Notes: generated from the sequence alone by a model not told the origin. DNA of 64,000 bases from Rhodoblastus sp963704565 (GCA_963704565.1 OY969917.1:3472001-3536000); one strand, 5' to 3'; numbered from the stretch's first letter, positions 24,146-34,762 are shown. Made by a program: numbers and translations.

Positions 24146-24687
24146 TGGCGCATTTCGCAATGGTCATCGACACCAAGACCTGCATCGGCTGCTGCGACTG
24201 CGTCAACGCCTGCCGCATGGAAAACAACGTTCCAGAAGGCCTTTGCTTCGACTGGGTGGTCGAGATCACCAAAGGCCGCTACCCCGACCTGCAGACGGAA
24301 TTCCGCTCGGAGCGCTGCAACCATTGCTCGCACGCGACCTGCGTCGAGGCCTGCCCAACCGGCGCCAGCCAATATTGGAACGACAGCAATATCGTGGTCG
24401 TCGACGCCTTGCGCTGCACCGGCTGCAAGGCCTGCATCGCCGCATGCCCCTATGACGCGCGGCTGATCATGCAGCCCGAGGGCTATATCGGCAAATGCAC
24501 GTTCTGCGTCCATCGCGTGCAGAACGGCGACGACCCGGCCTGCGTCGCGGTTTGCCCGGCGAAAGCCATGCATTTTGGATTGCTCGACAGTCCGACCAGC
24601 GAGGTCAGCAGGCTGCTGGCGACGCGCGATCATTACACGCTCATGCCGGAGACAGGGAACCAGCCGAACGTTTTCTATTTGCGGTGA
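24145..24687 (+). CDS. psrB: 4Fe-4S electron-transfer subunit, PsrB-like
   Basis: 180 residues, start ATG overlapping the psrA stop by one base (TGATG). Four cluster motifs are complete: CIGCCDCVNAC, CNHCSHATCVEAC, CTGCKACIAAC and CTFCVHRVQNGDDPACVAVC, predicting four [4Fe-4S] centres as in PsrB/NrfC/DmsB. It has no signal peptide and would be co-exported with the Tat-borne catalytic subunit. It carries electrons between the membrane subunit and the Mo site. Confidence 0.93.
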   Translation: MAHFAMVIDTKTCIGCCDCVNACRMENNVPEGLCFDWVVEITKGRYPDLQTEFRSERCNHCSHATCVEACPTGASQYWNDSNIVVVDALRCTGCKACIAACPYDARLIMQPEGYIGKCTFCVHRVQNGDDPACVAVCPAKAMHFGLLDSPTSEVSRLLATRDHYTLMPETGNQPNVFYLR

Positions 24688-24714
24688 ACCGCCGCGGGGA
24701 AAAGGACGCCTTCG

Positions 24715-25755
24715 ATGCGAGAAGAGGTATTGGCGAGCGTAATGGCTAACCCGCGGATCACGCCGGATATGGCGATCTGGGGATGGCAGATTGCGACCTA
24801 CCTGTTCCTCGGCGGCTTTGCCGCCGGGCTGATGGTCTTTTCCGGCTGGGCTATATTGTCGGGACGCGACGAGCAAACCCCCTTCGCGGTCAATCGGGCG
24901 CCGATGGTCGCGCTGGCGGGCCTCGCCGTCGGCATGACGGCGCTGTTCTTCGACCTTGAGCGCAAGATCAACGTCTGGCGCTTCTATGCGACCTTGCGCG
25001 TCACTTCGCCCATGTCCTGGGGCTCCTGGGTGCTGATCCTGGTCTTTCCGGCGCTGGCGCTTCTGGCGTTAGCCGGCCTGCCCAAGGGGTTTCCGCCGCT
25101 GGCGCGATGGCTGGAAGGACTGCCCTTCGTCGGCCCGAGGATCATCGCGCCGGTCTTCAGATTGTGCTTCGACTGGCGCCGCCCCCTGGCCGCGCTCAAT
25201 GTCGCCCTTGGGATTGCGCTGGGAATCTATACCGGCATTCTCTTGTCCGGTTTCAATGCGCGTCCGTTCTGGCATTCGGCTCTGCTTGGCCCCTTGTTCC
25301 TGATTTCGGGCCTCTCCACGGGCGCGGCGATGATCGTTTTGGCCGCCAGCGATCCGCGCGAACGCCATTTGTTCGGACGAATCGATCTGGGTCTTATTCT
25401 GATCGAATTCACCCTCGTCGGCCTGTTCCTGATCGACATGCTGAACGGCGACGCCTTGCATCAGGCGGCGGTCGCGCATGTGCTCGACGGCAATATGTCG
25501 GCGCTGTTCTGGATCGGTTTCATGGGCTTGGGCCTCGGCGTCCCGGCGGTTCTCGAGGCGGCGATGTGGCGGCGCTCGATGGCGCCGATCGCCATCGCCG
25601 CCGCGGCGCTGGTCCTCGGCGGAGGTTTCTTGCTGCGCGAGATCGTGGTCACGACGGGCCAGCAAACCTCATGGACGCAATTTCACAACCAGTTCGATCC
25701 AGCCCTGCTGCAGCGTCTGCGCAGCGACGGCATGGATGCGGACGGAAGGTTCTAG
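24715..25755 (+). CDS. psrC: NrfD/PsrC-family quinone-reactive membrane subunit
   Basis: 346 residues with ~9 hydrophobic segments; start MREEVLASVM preceded by AAGGA. NrfD-type features include IWGWQIATYLFLGGFAAGL at the start, the FFDLERKINVWRFY segment and SGFNARPFWHS. PsrC anchors the complex and exchanges electrons with menaquinol at the periplasmic face, which connects this operon to the nearby men genes. It ends 13 bases before the rhodanese-fold gene. Confidence 0.92.
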   Translation: MREEVLASVMANPRITPDMAIWGWQIATYLFLGGFAAGLMVFSGWAILSGRDEQTPFAVNRAPMVALAGLAVGMTALFFDLERKINVWRFYATLRVTSPMSWGSWVLILVFPALALLALAGLPKGFPPLARWLEGLPFVGPRIIAPVFRLCFDWRRPLAALNVALGIALGIYTGILLSGFNARPFWHSALLGPLFLISGLSTGAAMIVLAASDPRERHLFGRIDLGLILIEFTLVGLFLIDMLNGDALHQAAVAHVLDGNMSALFWIGFMGLGLGVPAVLEAAMWRRSMAPIAIAAAALVLGGGFLLREIVVTTGQQTSWTQFHNQFDPALLQRLRSDGMDADGRF

Positions 25756-25768
25756 GAAGAGAGAACAG

Positions 25769-26440
25769 ATGCGCAAACACACGGCCAAGGCGCGACGCCT
25801 GACGTCAACCCTCTCCCTCCTGGCGGCCGCGGCGAGCATCGCTCCGGCGCTGCCGCCGGCGCTCTCGTCGCTTTCGCCGATCGGCGCCGCTCACGCCGCC
25901 TCCGACGTTCGTCCGTCGCTGCAGACCCTGGCGCAAGTCGCCGCGCGCGGCGAAGACGTGATCACGCCCGACGGATTGCGCGGCCTCATCCTTGCGGGCC
26001 GCCCGACCTACAAGCTGGTCGACCTGCGCTCGCCCGAGGCCTTCGCCGCCGGCCATATCCGCGACGCGGTCAATATACCGCTGGCCAGGCTTCTGGACGA
26101 GGACCAGGTCGTCGCGCTGCGTCGCGTTCCGCAAGTCATCGTCTATGCCGACACGCCGAGCGAGGCCGGCCAGGCCACCGTCCTGCTGCGTCTGGCGGGC
26201 GTCCCGTCCGTCGCCCTGGCCGGCGGACTGGAGGCGTGGAGCAAGGGGCTGACGAAAGAGGCCGCGCAGGCCCAGTCGGCGGCCATCGTGCGCGCCTTGA
26301 ATTCCTGTCCCGACATGACGCCCGCCGCCATGCCGGCGTCCGCCGCGCCGCCTGCGGCGCCGGCGCCGGCCGGCGCGGCGCCCAATGCGCCGAAGGGGCC
26401 GAAAAACCCGCCGATCAATCTGAAGGGGATCTGTGGATAG
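25769..26440 (+). CDS. Exported rhodanese-fold protein lacking the catalytic cysteine
   Basis: 223 residues: a signal peptide ending AAHAA, a rhodanese domain (residues ~55-165) and an Ala/Pro-rich tail ending LKGICG. The domain has YKLVDLRSPEAFAAGHI and NIPLARL, but the active-site loop reads VIVYADTPSEAG, with Ala where rhodaneses have Cys. It should therefore not catalyse normal sulfur transfer; the tail cysteines (NSCPD, GICG) are the only ones. Placed between psrABC and the hydrogenase genes, it may bind sulfur compounds or act as a scaffold. ATG 25769 has AGGAAGAGAG upstream. Confidence 0.8.
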   Translation: MRKHTAKARRLTSTLSLLAAAASIAPALPPALSSLSPIGAAHAASDVRPSLQTLAQVAARGEDVITPDGLRGLILAGRPTYKLVDLRSPEAFAAGHIRDAVNIPLARLLDEDQVVALRRVPQVIVYADTPSEAGQATVLLRLAGVPSVALAGGLEAWSKGLTKEAAQAQSAAIVRALNSCPDMTPAAMPASAAPPAAPAPAGAAPNAPKGPKNPPINLKGICG

Positions 26441-26530
26441 GGCTTTTGGCGATCCGACCGCCAGCGGATCCCCGTGAACATGAACAGCAAATTGGCGGGT
26501 TGGCCGACAAGTTCGGAAGGGAGAGATGCG

Positions 26531-27637
26531 ATGAACCCCCGAAGCCTCAACGAAGAACTCGAGCGCCACGGCCTGTCCCGGCGCGATTTCATGGGCTTTT
26601 GCGCGTCAATGGCGGCGATCCTCGGCCTGCCGGAAAGCGCGACATCGGCCATAGCCGCGGCGATCGAAGACCCGGCGCGGCCGATCCTGGTCTGGCTCGA
26701 ATTCCAGGATTGCTGCGGCAACACCGAATCCCTGCTGCGCGCCAGCCACCCGACGGTGGCCGACCTCATCCTGGATACGATTTCGCTGAATTACCATGAA
26801 ACCATCATGGCCGCCGCCGGAACCCAGGCCGAGGAGGTGCTGAAGAAGACGGTGCAGGAGAATCAAGGCAAATATATCGCCTTGGTCGAAGGCTCCATCC
26901 CGACCGGCGCCGATGGCGGCTATTGCACCATCGGCGGCAGGGCCGCTTTGGATATCGCGCGCGAGGTCTGCGGCGGCGCCGCCGCCACCATAGCCGTCGG
27001 CACTTGCGCGGCCTTCGGCGGCCTCCCGGCCGCGGCGCCCAATCCGACGGGCGCGCTCTCCGTCGCCGACGCCGTTCCCGGCGTGAAGAACCTCGTCAAT
27101 CTGTCAGCCTGCCCGGCCAATGCGGAAAACATCACGGCGCTCATCGTATATTACCTGACCATGAAGCAGTTGCCGCCGCTCGACCGCTATCGCCGGCCTT
27201 TGTTCGCCTATGGCGAGTTCATCCACGACAATTGCGAACGCCGCGCGCATTTCGACGCCGGCCAATATGTCGAGGCCTGGGGCGACGAAGCCCACCGCCA
27301 CGGCTACTGCCTTTACAAGATGGGCTGCAAGGGTCCGGCCACGTCGCAGAATTGTCCCACGATAAGATGGAACGAGGGGACGAACTGGCCCATCGGCTGC
27401 GGCCACCCCTGCCTCGGCTGCGCCGAGCCGAATTTCTGGGACACGATGACGCCGTTCTATGGGCGGCTTCCCAATGTCGCGGGCTTCAACGTCGGCTCAT
27501 GGATCGATCCTGTCGGCCTCGGCCTCGTCGGCGCCGCCGCGGTCGCCGCGACCGTCCATGGCGTCGCCGAAGTGGCGCGCCGGGGTCGCGAAAAACCCTC
27601 ATCGACTGACAACAAAAAGACGGAGTCCAAGTCATGA
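26531..27637 (+). CDS. [NiFe]-hydrogenase small subunit, membrane-bound uptake type
   Basis: 368 residues from MNPRSLNEEL (AAGGGAGAG upstream). A Tat signal SRRDFMGFC is followed by the mature protein. Cluster ligands include GTCAAFGG and SACPAN (proximal), HDNCERRAHF and GYCLYKMGCKG (distal) and NCPTIRWN...CGHPCLGC (medial). The proximal N-terminal motif is QDCCGNTES where the classical enzymes have ECTGCSE, so the second Cys is Asn and an extra Cys precedes it. A C-terminal hydrophobic anchor (VGLGLVGAAAVAATV) fixes it to the membrane. It forms the H2-oxidising dimer with the next gene, which overlaps by 4 bases. Confidence 0.93.
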   Translation: MNPRSLNEELERHGLSRRDFMGFCASMAAILGLPESATSAIAAAIEDPARPILVWLEFQDCCGNTESLLRASHPTVADLILDTISLNYHETIMAAAGTQAEEVLKKTVQENQGKYIALVEGSIPTGADGGYCTIGGRAALDIAREVCGGAAATIAVGTCAAFGGLPAAAPNPTGALSVADAVPGVKNLVNLSACPANAENITALIVYYLTMKQLPPLDRYRRPLFAYGEFIHDNCERRAHFDAGQYVEAWGDEAHRHGYCLYKMGCKGPATSQNCPTIRWNEGTNWPIGCGHPCLGCAEPNFWDTMTPFYGRLPNVAGFNVGSWIDPVGLGLVGAAAVAATVHGVAEVARRGREKPSSTDNKKTESKS

Positions 27638-29343
27638 CGCATGTAGTTGTCGACCCCGTGACGCGCATCGAGGGTCATCTGCGCGTCGAAGCTGAAGTGG
27701 ACGGCGGAATGGTGAAGGAGGCGTGGTCGTCTTCGACGATGTTCCGCGGCATCGAAATCATCCTGCGCGGCCGCGATCCGCGCGACGCCTGGGCGTTCAC
27801 CCAGAGGATCTGCGGCGTGTGCACCACCGTGCATGCGATCGCCTCGATCCGCGCGGTCGAAAAGGCCATAGGCGCGACGCCGCCGCCCAACGCCCGGATC
27901 TTGCGCAACCTGATCATGGCGGCGCAGAACGTGCAGGACCACGTCATCCATTTCTATCACCTCCACGCCCTGGACTGGGTCGACATCGTCAGCGCGCTCG
28001 ACGCCGATCCGGCCAAGACGGCGACGCTCGCCCAGTCCATTTCGGACTGGCCGTTGTCGAGCGCCAAATATTTCGCCGGCGTGCGCGACAAGCTGAAAGC
28101 CTTTGTCGCCCGTGGCCAGCTTGGGCCTTTCGCCAACGCCTATTGGGGCCATCCCGCCTATCGGCTGCCGCCGGAAGCCAATCTGATGGCGACGGCGCAT
28201 TATCTGGAGGCGCTCGACTGGCAGCGGCGCTTCATCAAGATCCACGCCATTCTCGGCGGCAAGAACCCGCATCTGCAGAGTTTTCTGGTCGGCGGCATGG
28301 CGACCCCGGTCGATCCCGATTCGCAGAACGCGCTCAATATGGACACGATCGCCGCGCTGGAAAAGCTCGTCGCCGACGGCAAGGATTTCGTCAGCCGCGT
28401 CTATATTCCGGACGTGCTGGCGGTCGCTTCCTTCTACAAGGATTGGGCTTCGATCGGCGCGGGCGTCGGCAATTACATGGCCTATGGCGATTATCCGATG
28501 AGCGACGGCGAAAATGCGGAACTCTATCTGCCGACCGGAATCATTCACGCCCGGGATCTGACCAAGATCGCCCCGGTCGAGCACGCCAGGATCAGCGAAT
28601 ATATTTCCCATTCCTGGTACGATTATTCGGTCGGGCCCGACAAGGGGCTCAATCCGTTCAAGGGTGAGACCAATCCCCATTTCACCGGGCCGAAGCCGCC
28701 CTATGAAAGGCTGGAGGTCGAGCAGAAATATAGCTGGCTGAAATCGCCACGCTATGACGACGCGCCGATGGAGGTCGGGCCTCTGGCGCGCATGCTGGTG
28801 GCCTACGCCAGCGGCCGTCCGAGCCGGGTCAAGGAGCTGGTGGACATGGCGCTGTCGAAGCTCGGCGTCGGCCCCGCGGCTCTGTTCTCGACGCTTGGCC
28901 GCGTCGCGGCGCGCGCCATCGAGGCCCAGGTGCTGGTGGAATCGATGGACAAATGGGTGCAGGACCTCGCCGACAATATGGCGCGGCGCGACTACCGCAT
29001 CCAGGACAACGAGAAATGGGATCCGAGCACCTGGCCGCGCGAATGTTTCGGCGCCGGCTTCCACGAGGCCCCGCGCGGCGCGCTGGGCCATTGGGTCCAT
29101 ATCGCCGACGGCAAGATCGTCAATTACCAGGCGGTGGTGCCCAGCACCTGGAACGCCGGACCGCGCGACGCCAAGGGCCAGCCGGGGCCCTATGAGGCGG
29201 CGCTCGCCGGCACTCCGGTCGCCAAGCCCGACCAGCCGCTGGAAATCCTGCGCACGATCCATTCCTTCGATCCCTGCATGGCCTGCGGCGTCCATGTGGT
29301 CGATGCGACCAAGCGCGAATTGGCGCGCGTAACCATTGGGTGA
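27634..29343 (+). CDS. [NiFe]-hydrogenase large subunit
   Basis: 569 residues. The two NiFe-binding motifs are complete: RICGVCTTVHAIAS near residue 60 and DPCMACGVH at the C-terminus. Fifteen residues (VVDATKRELARVTIG) follow the last His and should be clipped by the maturation protease encoded downstream. N-terminal VVDPVTRIEGHLRVE is standard. It lacks its own signal and rides with the small subunit. The subtype within group 1 cannot be assigned confidently by eye. Confidence 0.95.
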   Translation: MTHVVVDPVTRIEGHLRVEAEVDGGMVKEAWSSSTMFRGIEIILRGRDPRDAWAFTQRICGVCTTVHAIASIRAVEKAIGATPPPNARILRNLIMAAQNVQDHVIHFYHLHALDWVDIVSALDADPAKTATLAQSISDWPLSSAKYFAGVRDKLKAFVARGQLGPFANAYWGHPAYRLPPEANLMATAHYLEALDWQRRFIKIHAILGGKNPHLQSFLVGGMATPVDPDSQNALNMDTIAALEKLVADGKDFVSRVYIPDVLAVASFYKDWASIGAGVGNYMAYGDYPMSDGENAELYLPTGIIHARDLTKIAPVEHARISEYISHSWYDYSVGPDKGLNPFKGETNPHFTGPKPPYERLEVEQKYSWLKSPRYDDAPMEVGPLARMLVAYASGRPSRVKELVDMALSKLGVGPAALFSTLGRVAARAIEAQVLVESMDKWVQDLADNMARRDYRIQDNEKWDPSTWPRECFGAGFHEAPRGALGHWVHIADGKIVNYQAVVPSTWNAGPRDAKGQPGPYEAALAGTPVAKPDQPLEILRTIHSFDPCMACGVHVVDATKRELARVTIG

Positions 29344-30044
29344 GCGTCATGGCCATCTCAGCGACAGGACACGTCCCGCTTGAGCGGGTCTACGTATGGC
29401 AGTTGCCGGTGCGCCTCGCGCATTGGGCGCTGTTCTTCTCGATTATCACGTTGGCGGCGACCGGTTATTACATCGGTCACCCTTTTATCGCCGTTCCCGG
29501 TCCGGCGAGGGATCACTTCGTCATGGGAACAGCGCGCATGATCCACCTCTATGCGGCGATCGTCTTCACGGTCTCGCTGTTCGTGCGTTTCTACTGGTTC
29601 CTGGTCGGGAATCGGTACGCGCGCCTGGGTGACTTCATCCCCGTGACGGGCAAGCGGTCGCGGAACCTGTTAAAGACGTTCATGTTCTATACCTTCCTCC
29701 GCCACGACCCGGACGACTATGCGGGCCATAACGCGCTTGCCGGCGCGACTTATATGGTGATCTACGCGGTCTATCTGCTGATGATCGGCACCGGCCTTGC
29801 GCTCTATACGGTCTACGCCTCCCTCCACTCGCCGTTCCAGTTCTTTGGCGTCCTGACGCCGCTGTTCGGCGGATTGTCGGTGGCGCGGGCGCTGCATCAC
29901 ATCGGCATGTGGGTGATCCTTGTCTTCGTGGTGGTCCACGTCTATTTCGTGCTGCTTTCCTCGATCGTGGAGCAGAACGGAACCCTGGGCTCGATCTTCT
30001 CCGGTTACAAATTCGTGCCGGAAGATGAGGCGGACGCGCAATGA
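29340..30044 (+). CDS. Hydrogenase b-type cytochrome subunit (HyaC/HupC)
   Basis: 234 residues from a GTG overlapping the large-subunit stop by 4 bases (an ATG at 29349 is also possible). Four transmembrane helices with heme-ligand His in WQLPVRLAHWALF, GTARMIHLYAAI, ARALHHIGMW and VVVHVYFVLLS fit the Ni/Fe-hydrogenase diheme cytochrome b family. It takes electrons from the small subunit to the quinone pool. Confidence 0.92.
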   Translation: MSVMAISATGHVPLERVYVWQLPVRLAHWALFFSIITLAATGYYIGHPFIAVPGPARDHFVMGTARMIHLYAAIVFTVSLFVRFYWFLVGNRYARLGDFIPVTGKRSRNLLKTFMFYTFLRHDPDDYAGHNALAGATYMVIYAVYLLMIGTGLALYTVYASLHSPFQFFGVLTPLFGGLSVARALHHIGMWVILVFVVVHVYFVLLSSIVEQNGTLGSIFSGYKFVPEDEADAQ

Positions 30045-30613
30045 GCGGGGATGCAACGCAGCAGGAGGTCGAAAAGCCGGTTGACCTCCTGGTTCTCGGC
30101 CTCGGCAATGTGATTTTGGGCGACGACGGCCTGGGCGCCGCCGCTGTGGCCAGGCTGGAAAGCCGCTATCGCATCCCGGCGGGGGTGCGACTCGAGGACG
30201 GCGGCACGCTCGGCCTCGCTTTGCTCGACATGATCGCGGAAGCGCGCAACGTGATTCTCGTCGATGCGGTGCGCACCGGCGATCCGCCGGGAACTCTGGT
30301 TCGTCTCGACGGCGACGATGTGAGGGACGCGGTGCGCGACCGCCTGTCGGCGCACCAGGCGGGCGTCGTCGACCTGCTCGACGCGGCGCGGCTGATCGAT
30401 TGCTATCCCGCGACCGTGACCCTGCTTGGCTTGACGCCGGAGACCATCGACCTGTCGGTGGAGCGCTCCGGCCCCGTCGACGAGGGGCTGGATCGGCTCG
30501 TCGCCGCCGTCGTCAGCGAGGTGGAAGCTTTTGGCTATGAGATGGCCCCAGCGCCCGAAGCCACGGGCCGGCATCGCCCTATCAACAATCTTACTCGGCA
30601 TTTCGGCATGTGA
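30041..30613 (+). CDS. Hydrogenase maturation endopeptidase (HyaD/HupD family)
   Basis: 190 residues. LVLGLGNVILGDDGLGAAAV carries the nickel-sensing Glu/Asp positions and the GxGN signature, with VDAV and the conserved His in SAHQAGVVDLL. It removes the C-terminal tail of the large subunit after nickel insertion. Its start overlaps the cytochrome b stop, and its 3' end overlaps the cytochrome c gene by 77 bases in another frame, an unusually long overlap. Confidence 0.9.
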   Translation: MSGDATQQEVEKPVDLLVLGLGNVILGDDGLGAAAVARLESRYRIPAGVRLEDGGTLGLALLDMIAEARNVILVDAVRTGDPPGTLVRLDGDDVRDAVRDRLSAHQAGVVDLLDAARLIDCYPATVTLLGLTPETIDLSVERSGPVDEGLDRLVAAVVSEVEAFGYEMAPAPEATGRHRPINNLTRHFGM

Positions 30614-30926
30614 GCGCGCCGGACCGAGCCCGCCCGCCGGGTTGCTGGCGTCGCCTGCGGCGCAACAGGCCGGGGCGGCGCTTTTCGCCGCCCATTGCGC
30701 CATCTGCCACGGTGCGAATGGGGAGGGTCGCGGTCGCCGCCGCGAAGGTTTAAATCCGCCACCGGCGGACCTGACCCTGCCGCCGTGGTCGGAAATCGCC
30801 GAGGCGGGGGGGACGTTCCGCGTGATCCGCAATGGCGTCGCACGGACCGCAATGCCAGCATGGCCCGTGTTGAACGATGAACAGATCTGGGATTTGATCG
30901 CCTATCTGTCATCGCGCAAGAGTTGA
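30537..30926 (+). CDS. Small cytochrome c lipoprotein
   Basis: 129 residues from the ATG at 30537 (a TTG lies at 30531). A signal with lipobox LLGISAC suggests lipid anchoring after cleavage. The single heme site is HCAICHG, with a likely axial Met in RTAMPAWP. This is a class I cytochrome c with the usual C-terminal IWDLIAYLSS helix. Being in the hydrogenase operon it could pass electrons between hydrogenase and a periplasmic partner. Its 5' end overlaps the protease gene. Confidence 0.85.
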   Translation: MRWPQRPKPRAGIALSTILLGISACERAGPSPPAGLLASPAAQQAGAALFAAHCAICHGANGEGRGRRREGLNPPPADLTLPPWSEIAEAGGTFRVIRNGVARTAMPAWPVLNDEQIWDLIAYLSSRKS

Positions 30927-31218
30927 TGACGCATGAATATTTTTGCTGCGCCCGTTATTGCGGCGCCAAGCGATACACAAAGACTGGTCTTGCGGGCACG
31001 CGAGATGGATTTTTAATATGGCTGAATTCGAAAAATTTGGTCGCACGCCGCCACGGCGAAGCCCGGCGGCGCAGGTTGGCCGCCGCGCTTTTCTGCGGCG
31101 CCTGTCGCGCGCGACGCGGCGACGCGAGCGCGACCTCGGCATCTTTGGCGCCGCACAGGAATCGGCGCGACGGCGTGGAACGTCATCGCCGAACTGGTCA
31201 TGAACGAGGCCCCGAGCC
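30927..31218. other. 292-base gap between hydrogenase and hyp genes, no convincing gene
   Basis: Two short frames lie here: 30952-31035 (MNIFAAPVIAAPSDTQ...) and 31019-31203 (MAEFEKFGRTPP...). In a third frame the sequence just before hypA reads ATAWNVIAELVMNEAPSRA and stops, like the end of a real protein. They may be pieces of one frameshifted accessory gene, or nothing. Confidence 0.3.
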
Positions 31219-31559
31219 GTGCATGAGATGTCGCTGACCGAGAGCGTGGTGGAAATTCTTGCCGAGGAGGGCCGTCGGCAGGGTTTTGCGCGGGTGAAGA
31301 AGGTCTGGCTGGAGATCGGGGCCTTGTCGGTTGTCGAGCCGGAGGCGATGATCTTCTGCTTCGACGTGGTCGCGCGCGGCACTTTGGCGGAAGGCGCCGT
31401 TTTGGAGATCGTCCGCACGCCGGGGCGGGGCTGGTGTCTGGCCTGTGAGAAGGATGTGGCGCTGACCAAGCGTTTCGGCGCCTGCCCGGAATGCGGCGGG
31501 GGGCGGGTGCAGATGACGGCGGGCGACGAGATGCGGGTCAAGGAACTGGAGGTCGAGTG

Positions 31560-31560
<1 letters not shown>
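31219..31560 (+). CDS. hypA: Hydrogenase nickel incorporation protein HypA
   Basis: 113 residues. MHEMSLTESVVEI carries the N-terminal His that binds nickel, and WCLACEKD...GACPECGGG forms the structural zinc site. It delivers nickel to the hydrogenase large-subunit precursor with HypB. The stop overlaps the hypB start (TGATG). It opens the hypABFCDE run. Confidence 0.95.
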
Positions 31561-32506
<946 letters not shown>

Positions 32507-32507
<1 letters not shown>

Positions 32508-34756
32508 TGGAGGCTGCGGCGCGCGAGGCCAAAGAAGAGACGACGCGGCTGCGTCTGCGGCTGCGCGGCGCGGTGCAGGGCGTCGGCTTCCGGCCCTTCG
32601 CTTACGGCCTGGCGGCGCGCTTTGCGCTCGGCGGCTTCGTGCGCAACGACGCCCAGGGCGTGACCGTGGAAGTCGAAGGGGAACTGGCCAAGGAATTCGT
32701 CGCGGCCTTGCACGCCGAACTGCCGCCGCTGGCGCGGCTCGACGGCGTCGAGATCGCAAAAATCGCACCACGCGGCGAGCGCGCTTTCGTGATCGAAAAA
32801 ACGCATCAGGGCGTGGCGCGCACCCGCATTCCCGCCGACGCGGCGACCTGCGAAAAATGCCTCGACGATCTTTTCGACCCAAGGAGCCGTTTTCATCTCT
32901 ATCCCTTCGTCAATTGCACCCATTGCGGCCCGCGCTACACCCTCACCCGGCGCCTGCCCTATGATCGCGCCCAGACCTCGATGGCGCGTTTTGCGATGTG
33001 CGCCGATTGCGCGCGCGACTATGCCGATCCCATGAACCGCCGCTTCCACGCCGAGCCGATCGCCTGCCCGGCCTGCGGCCCGCGCCTGTCGCATGAACCG
33101 CAAGAAATCGTCGCCGCCCTGCGCGCCGGAAAAATCGTCGCCCTGAAAGGAATTGGCGGCTTTCATCTGCTGTGCGACGCGGCCGACGCCGCAGCGATAG
33201 CGCGATTGCGCTTGCGGAAAAACCGCGAGGCCAAACCTTTCGCGATCATGGTCGCCAATGAGCCTTCCGTTTCGCTTTTCGCAAGGCCGCGCCCCGAAGA
33301 ACGCGCGCTGCTGCGCGGCGCCGCCCATCCGATCGTGCTGGTGGAGAGCCTGAAAAACCTGCCCGAGGCAATTGCGCCGGACATGGCGCGGCTGGGCGTC
33401 ATGCTGGCCTATGCGCCGGTTCATCATCTGCTGTTCCATGCGGCGGGCGGCGCGCGCGATCAGGCGCAGAATTTCGTTCTGGTCGCGACCTCGGCCAATC
33501 CCGGCGGCGCGCCGCTGGTCACCGACAATGAGGACGCCCGGCAAAAGCTCGCAAAGATCGCCGATCTGATCGTCACCCATGACCGCGACATTGTCGTGCG
33601 CGCCGACGACAGCGTGATGCAGATCGTCGATGGCGCGCCGGCCTTTTTGCGCCGCGCGCGCGGTTTTGTTCCCGAGCCGATCGACCTCGGCGAAGACGGC
33701 CCTAGCGTTCTCGCCTGCGGCGGCCATCTCAAGGCGACGCTCGCTTTTACGCGCGGTCGCGAAGCTTTCGTGTGCCAGCATGTCGGCGATCTCTCCAACG
33801 CCGAGACCTTCCGCTTTTACCGCGAAAGCGCCGCCCATCTGTCGCGCCTGCTCGACGTGCGTCCTGAGGCCTACGCCTGCGACCTCCATCCCGATTATCT
33901 CTCGACCCGCTTTGCCGAGGAAAGCGGCGCGCCGGTTTTGCGCTTTCAGCATCACGCCGCCCATGTCGCGGCGATCGGCGCGGAGCATGACGCATGCGGC
34001 GCCCTGTTCGGCGCGGCGCTCGACGGCCATGGCCTGGGCCAGGATGAATTCGGCAAGCCCGGCGGCAACTGGGGCGGCGAAGCCTTGCGGCTCGACGGGC
34101 GCGGCGGATTCTTGCGCACGGGCCATGTCGCGCCCCTGGCCTTGCTCGGCGGCGACCGCGCCGCGCGCGAGCCTCTGCGCATGGGGCTCGCGGCTTTCGC
34201 GGCGCTGGGCCGGCTGGACGAGGCGGCCGGCTTTTTCGCCGCTCACCGCGAAGCGGCGGAGCTCGCCAAAGTGCTTTCCGTGCGGCCGACGCCGGTCACG
34301 ACCAGCCTCGGACGGCTGTTCGACGCAGCCTCCGCTTTGCTGGGCTTCGCGCGAGGCCAAGATTTCGAGGGGCAGGCGGCGATGCGGCTCGAAGCCCTCG
34401 TCCGCACCCCGCGCGCGCTGGAAAACGGCTTCGTGCTGCGCGACGGCGTGGTGGATTTCCTGCCGCTGCTGGCGCATTTCATCGATGAAAAACCCGATCC
34501 GCGCGCGGGTGCCGAACTGCTGCATGGAACCTTGATCGCGGGCCTTGGTGCCTGGCTGTCGACGTTGGCCCGGCCCGGCGAAAGGATCGCGCTCGGCGGC
34601 GGCTGCATGATGAACAAGGTTCTCGCCGAAGGCCTTGCCGGCCATCTGCGCGAGAAAGGTTTCGCGCCGCTGCTGACGCGAAAAATCCCGCCCAATGACG
34701 GCGGGCTGTCGCTTGGCCAGGCGGTCCTGGCGCGGGCGGTGTTGAAACAGGAGTAA
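32507..34756 (+). CDS. hypF: Carbamoyltransferase HypF
   Basis: 749 residues, starting within the hypB stop. The domains run in the usual order: acylphosphatase-like (LRGAVQGVGFRPF, residues ~20-100), two zinc fingers (CEKCLDDL...NCTHCGPRYT and CADCARDY...ACPACGPRL), a YrdC-like domain (KRRKNREAKPF-type region and TSANPGGAP), and a Kae1-like domain (HHAAHVAAIGAEH, GGGCMMNKVLAE). It makes the CN ligands of the NiFe site from carbamoyl phosphate together with HypE. Confidence 0.95.
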
Positions 34757-34762
34757 GACGCA

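Noticed and set aside
25769..26440. Active thiosulfate sulfurtransferase
   Set aside because: The catalytic Cys is replaced by Ala, so the activity cannot be claimed from the fold alone.
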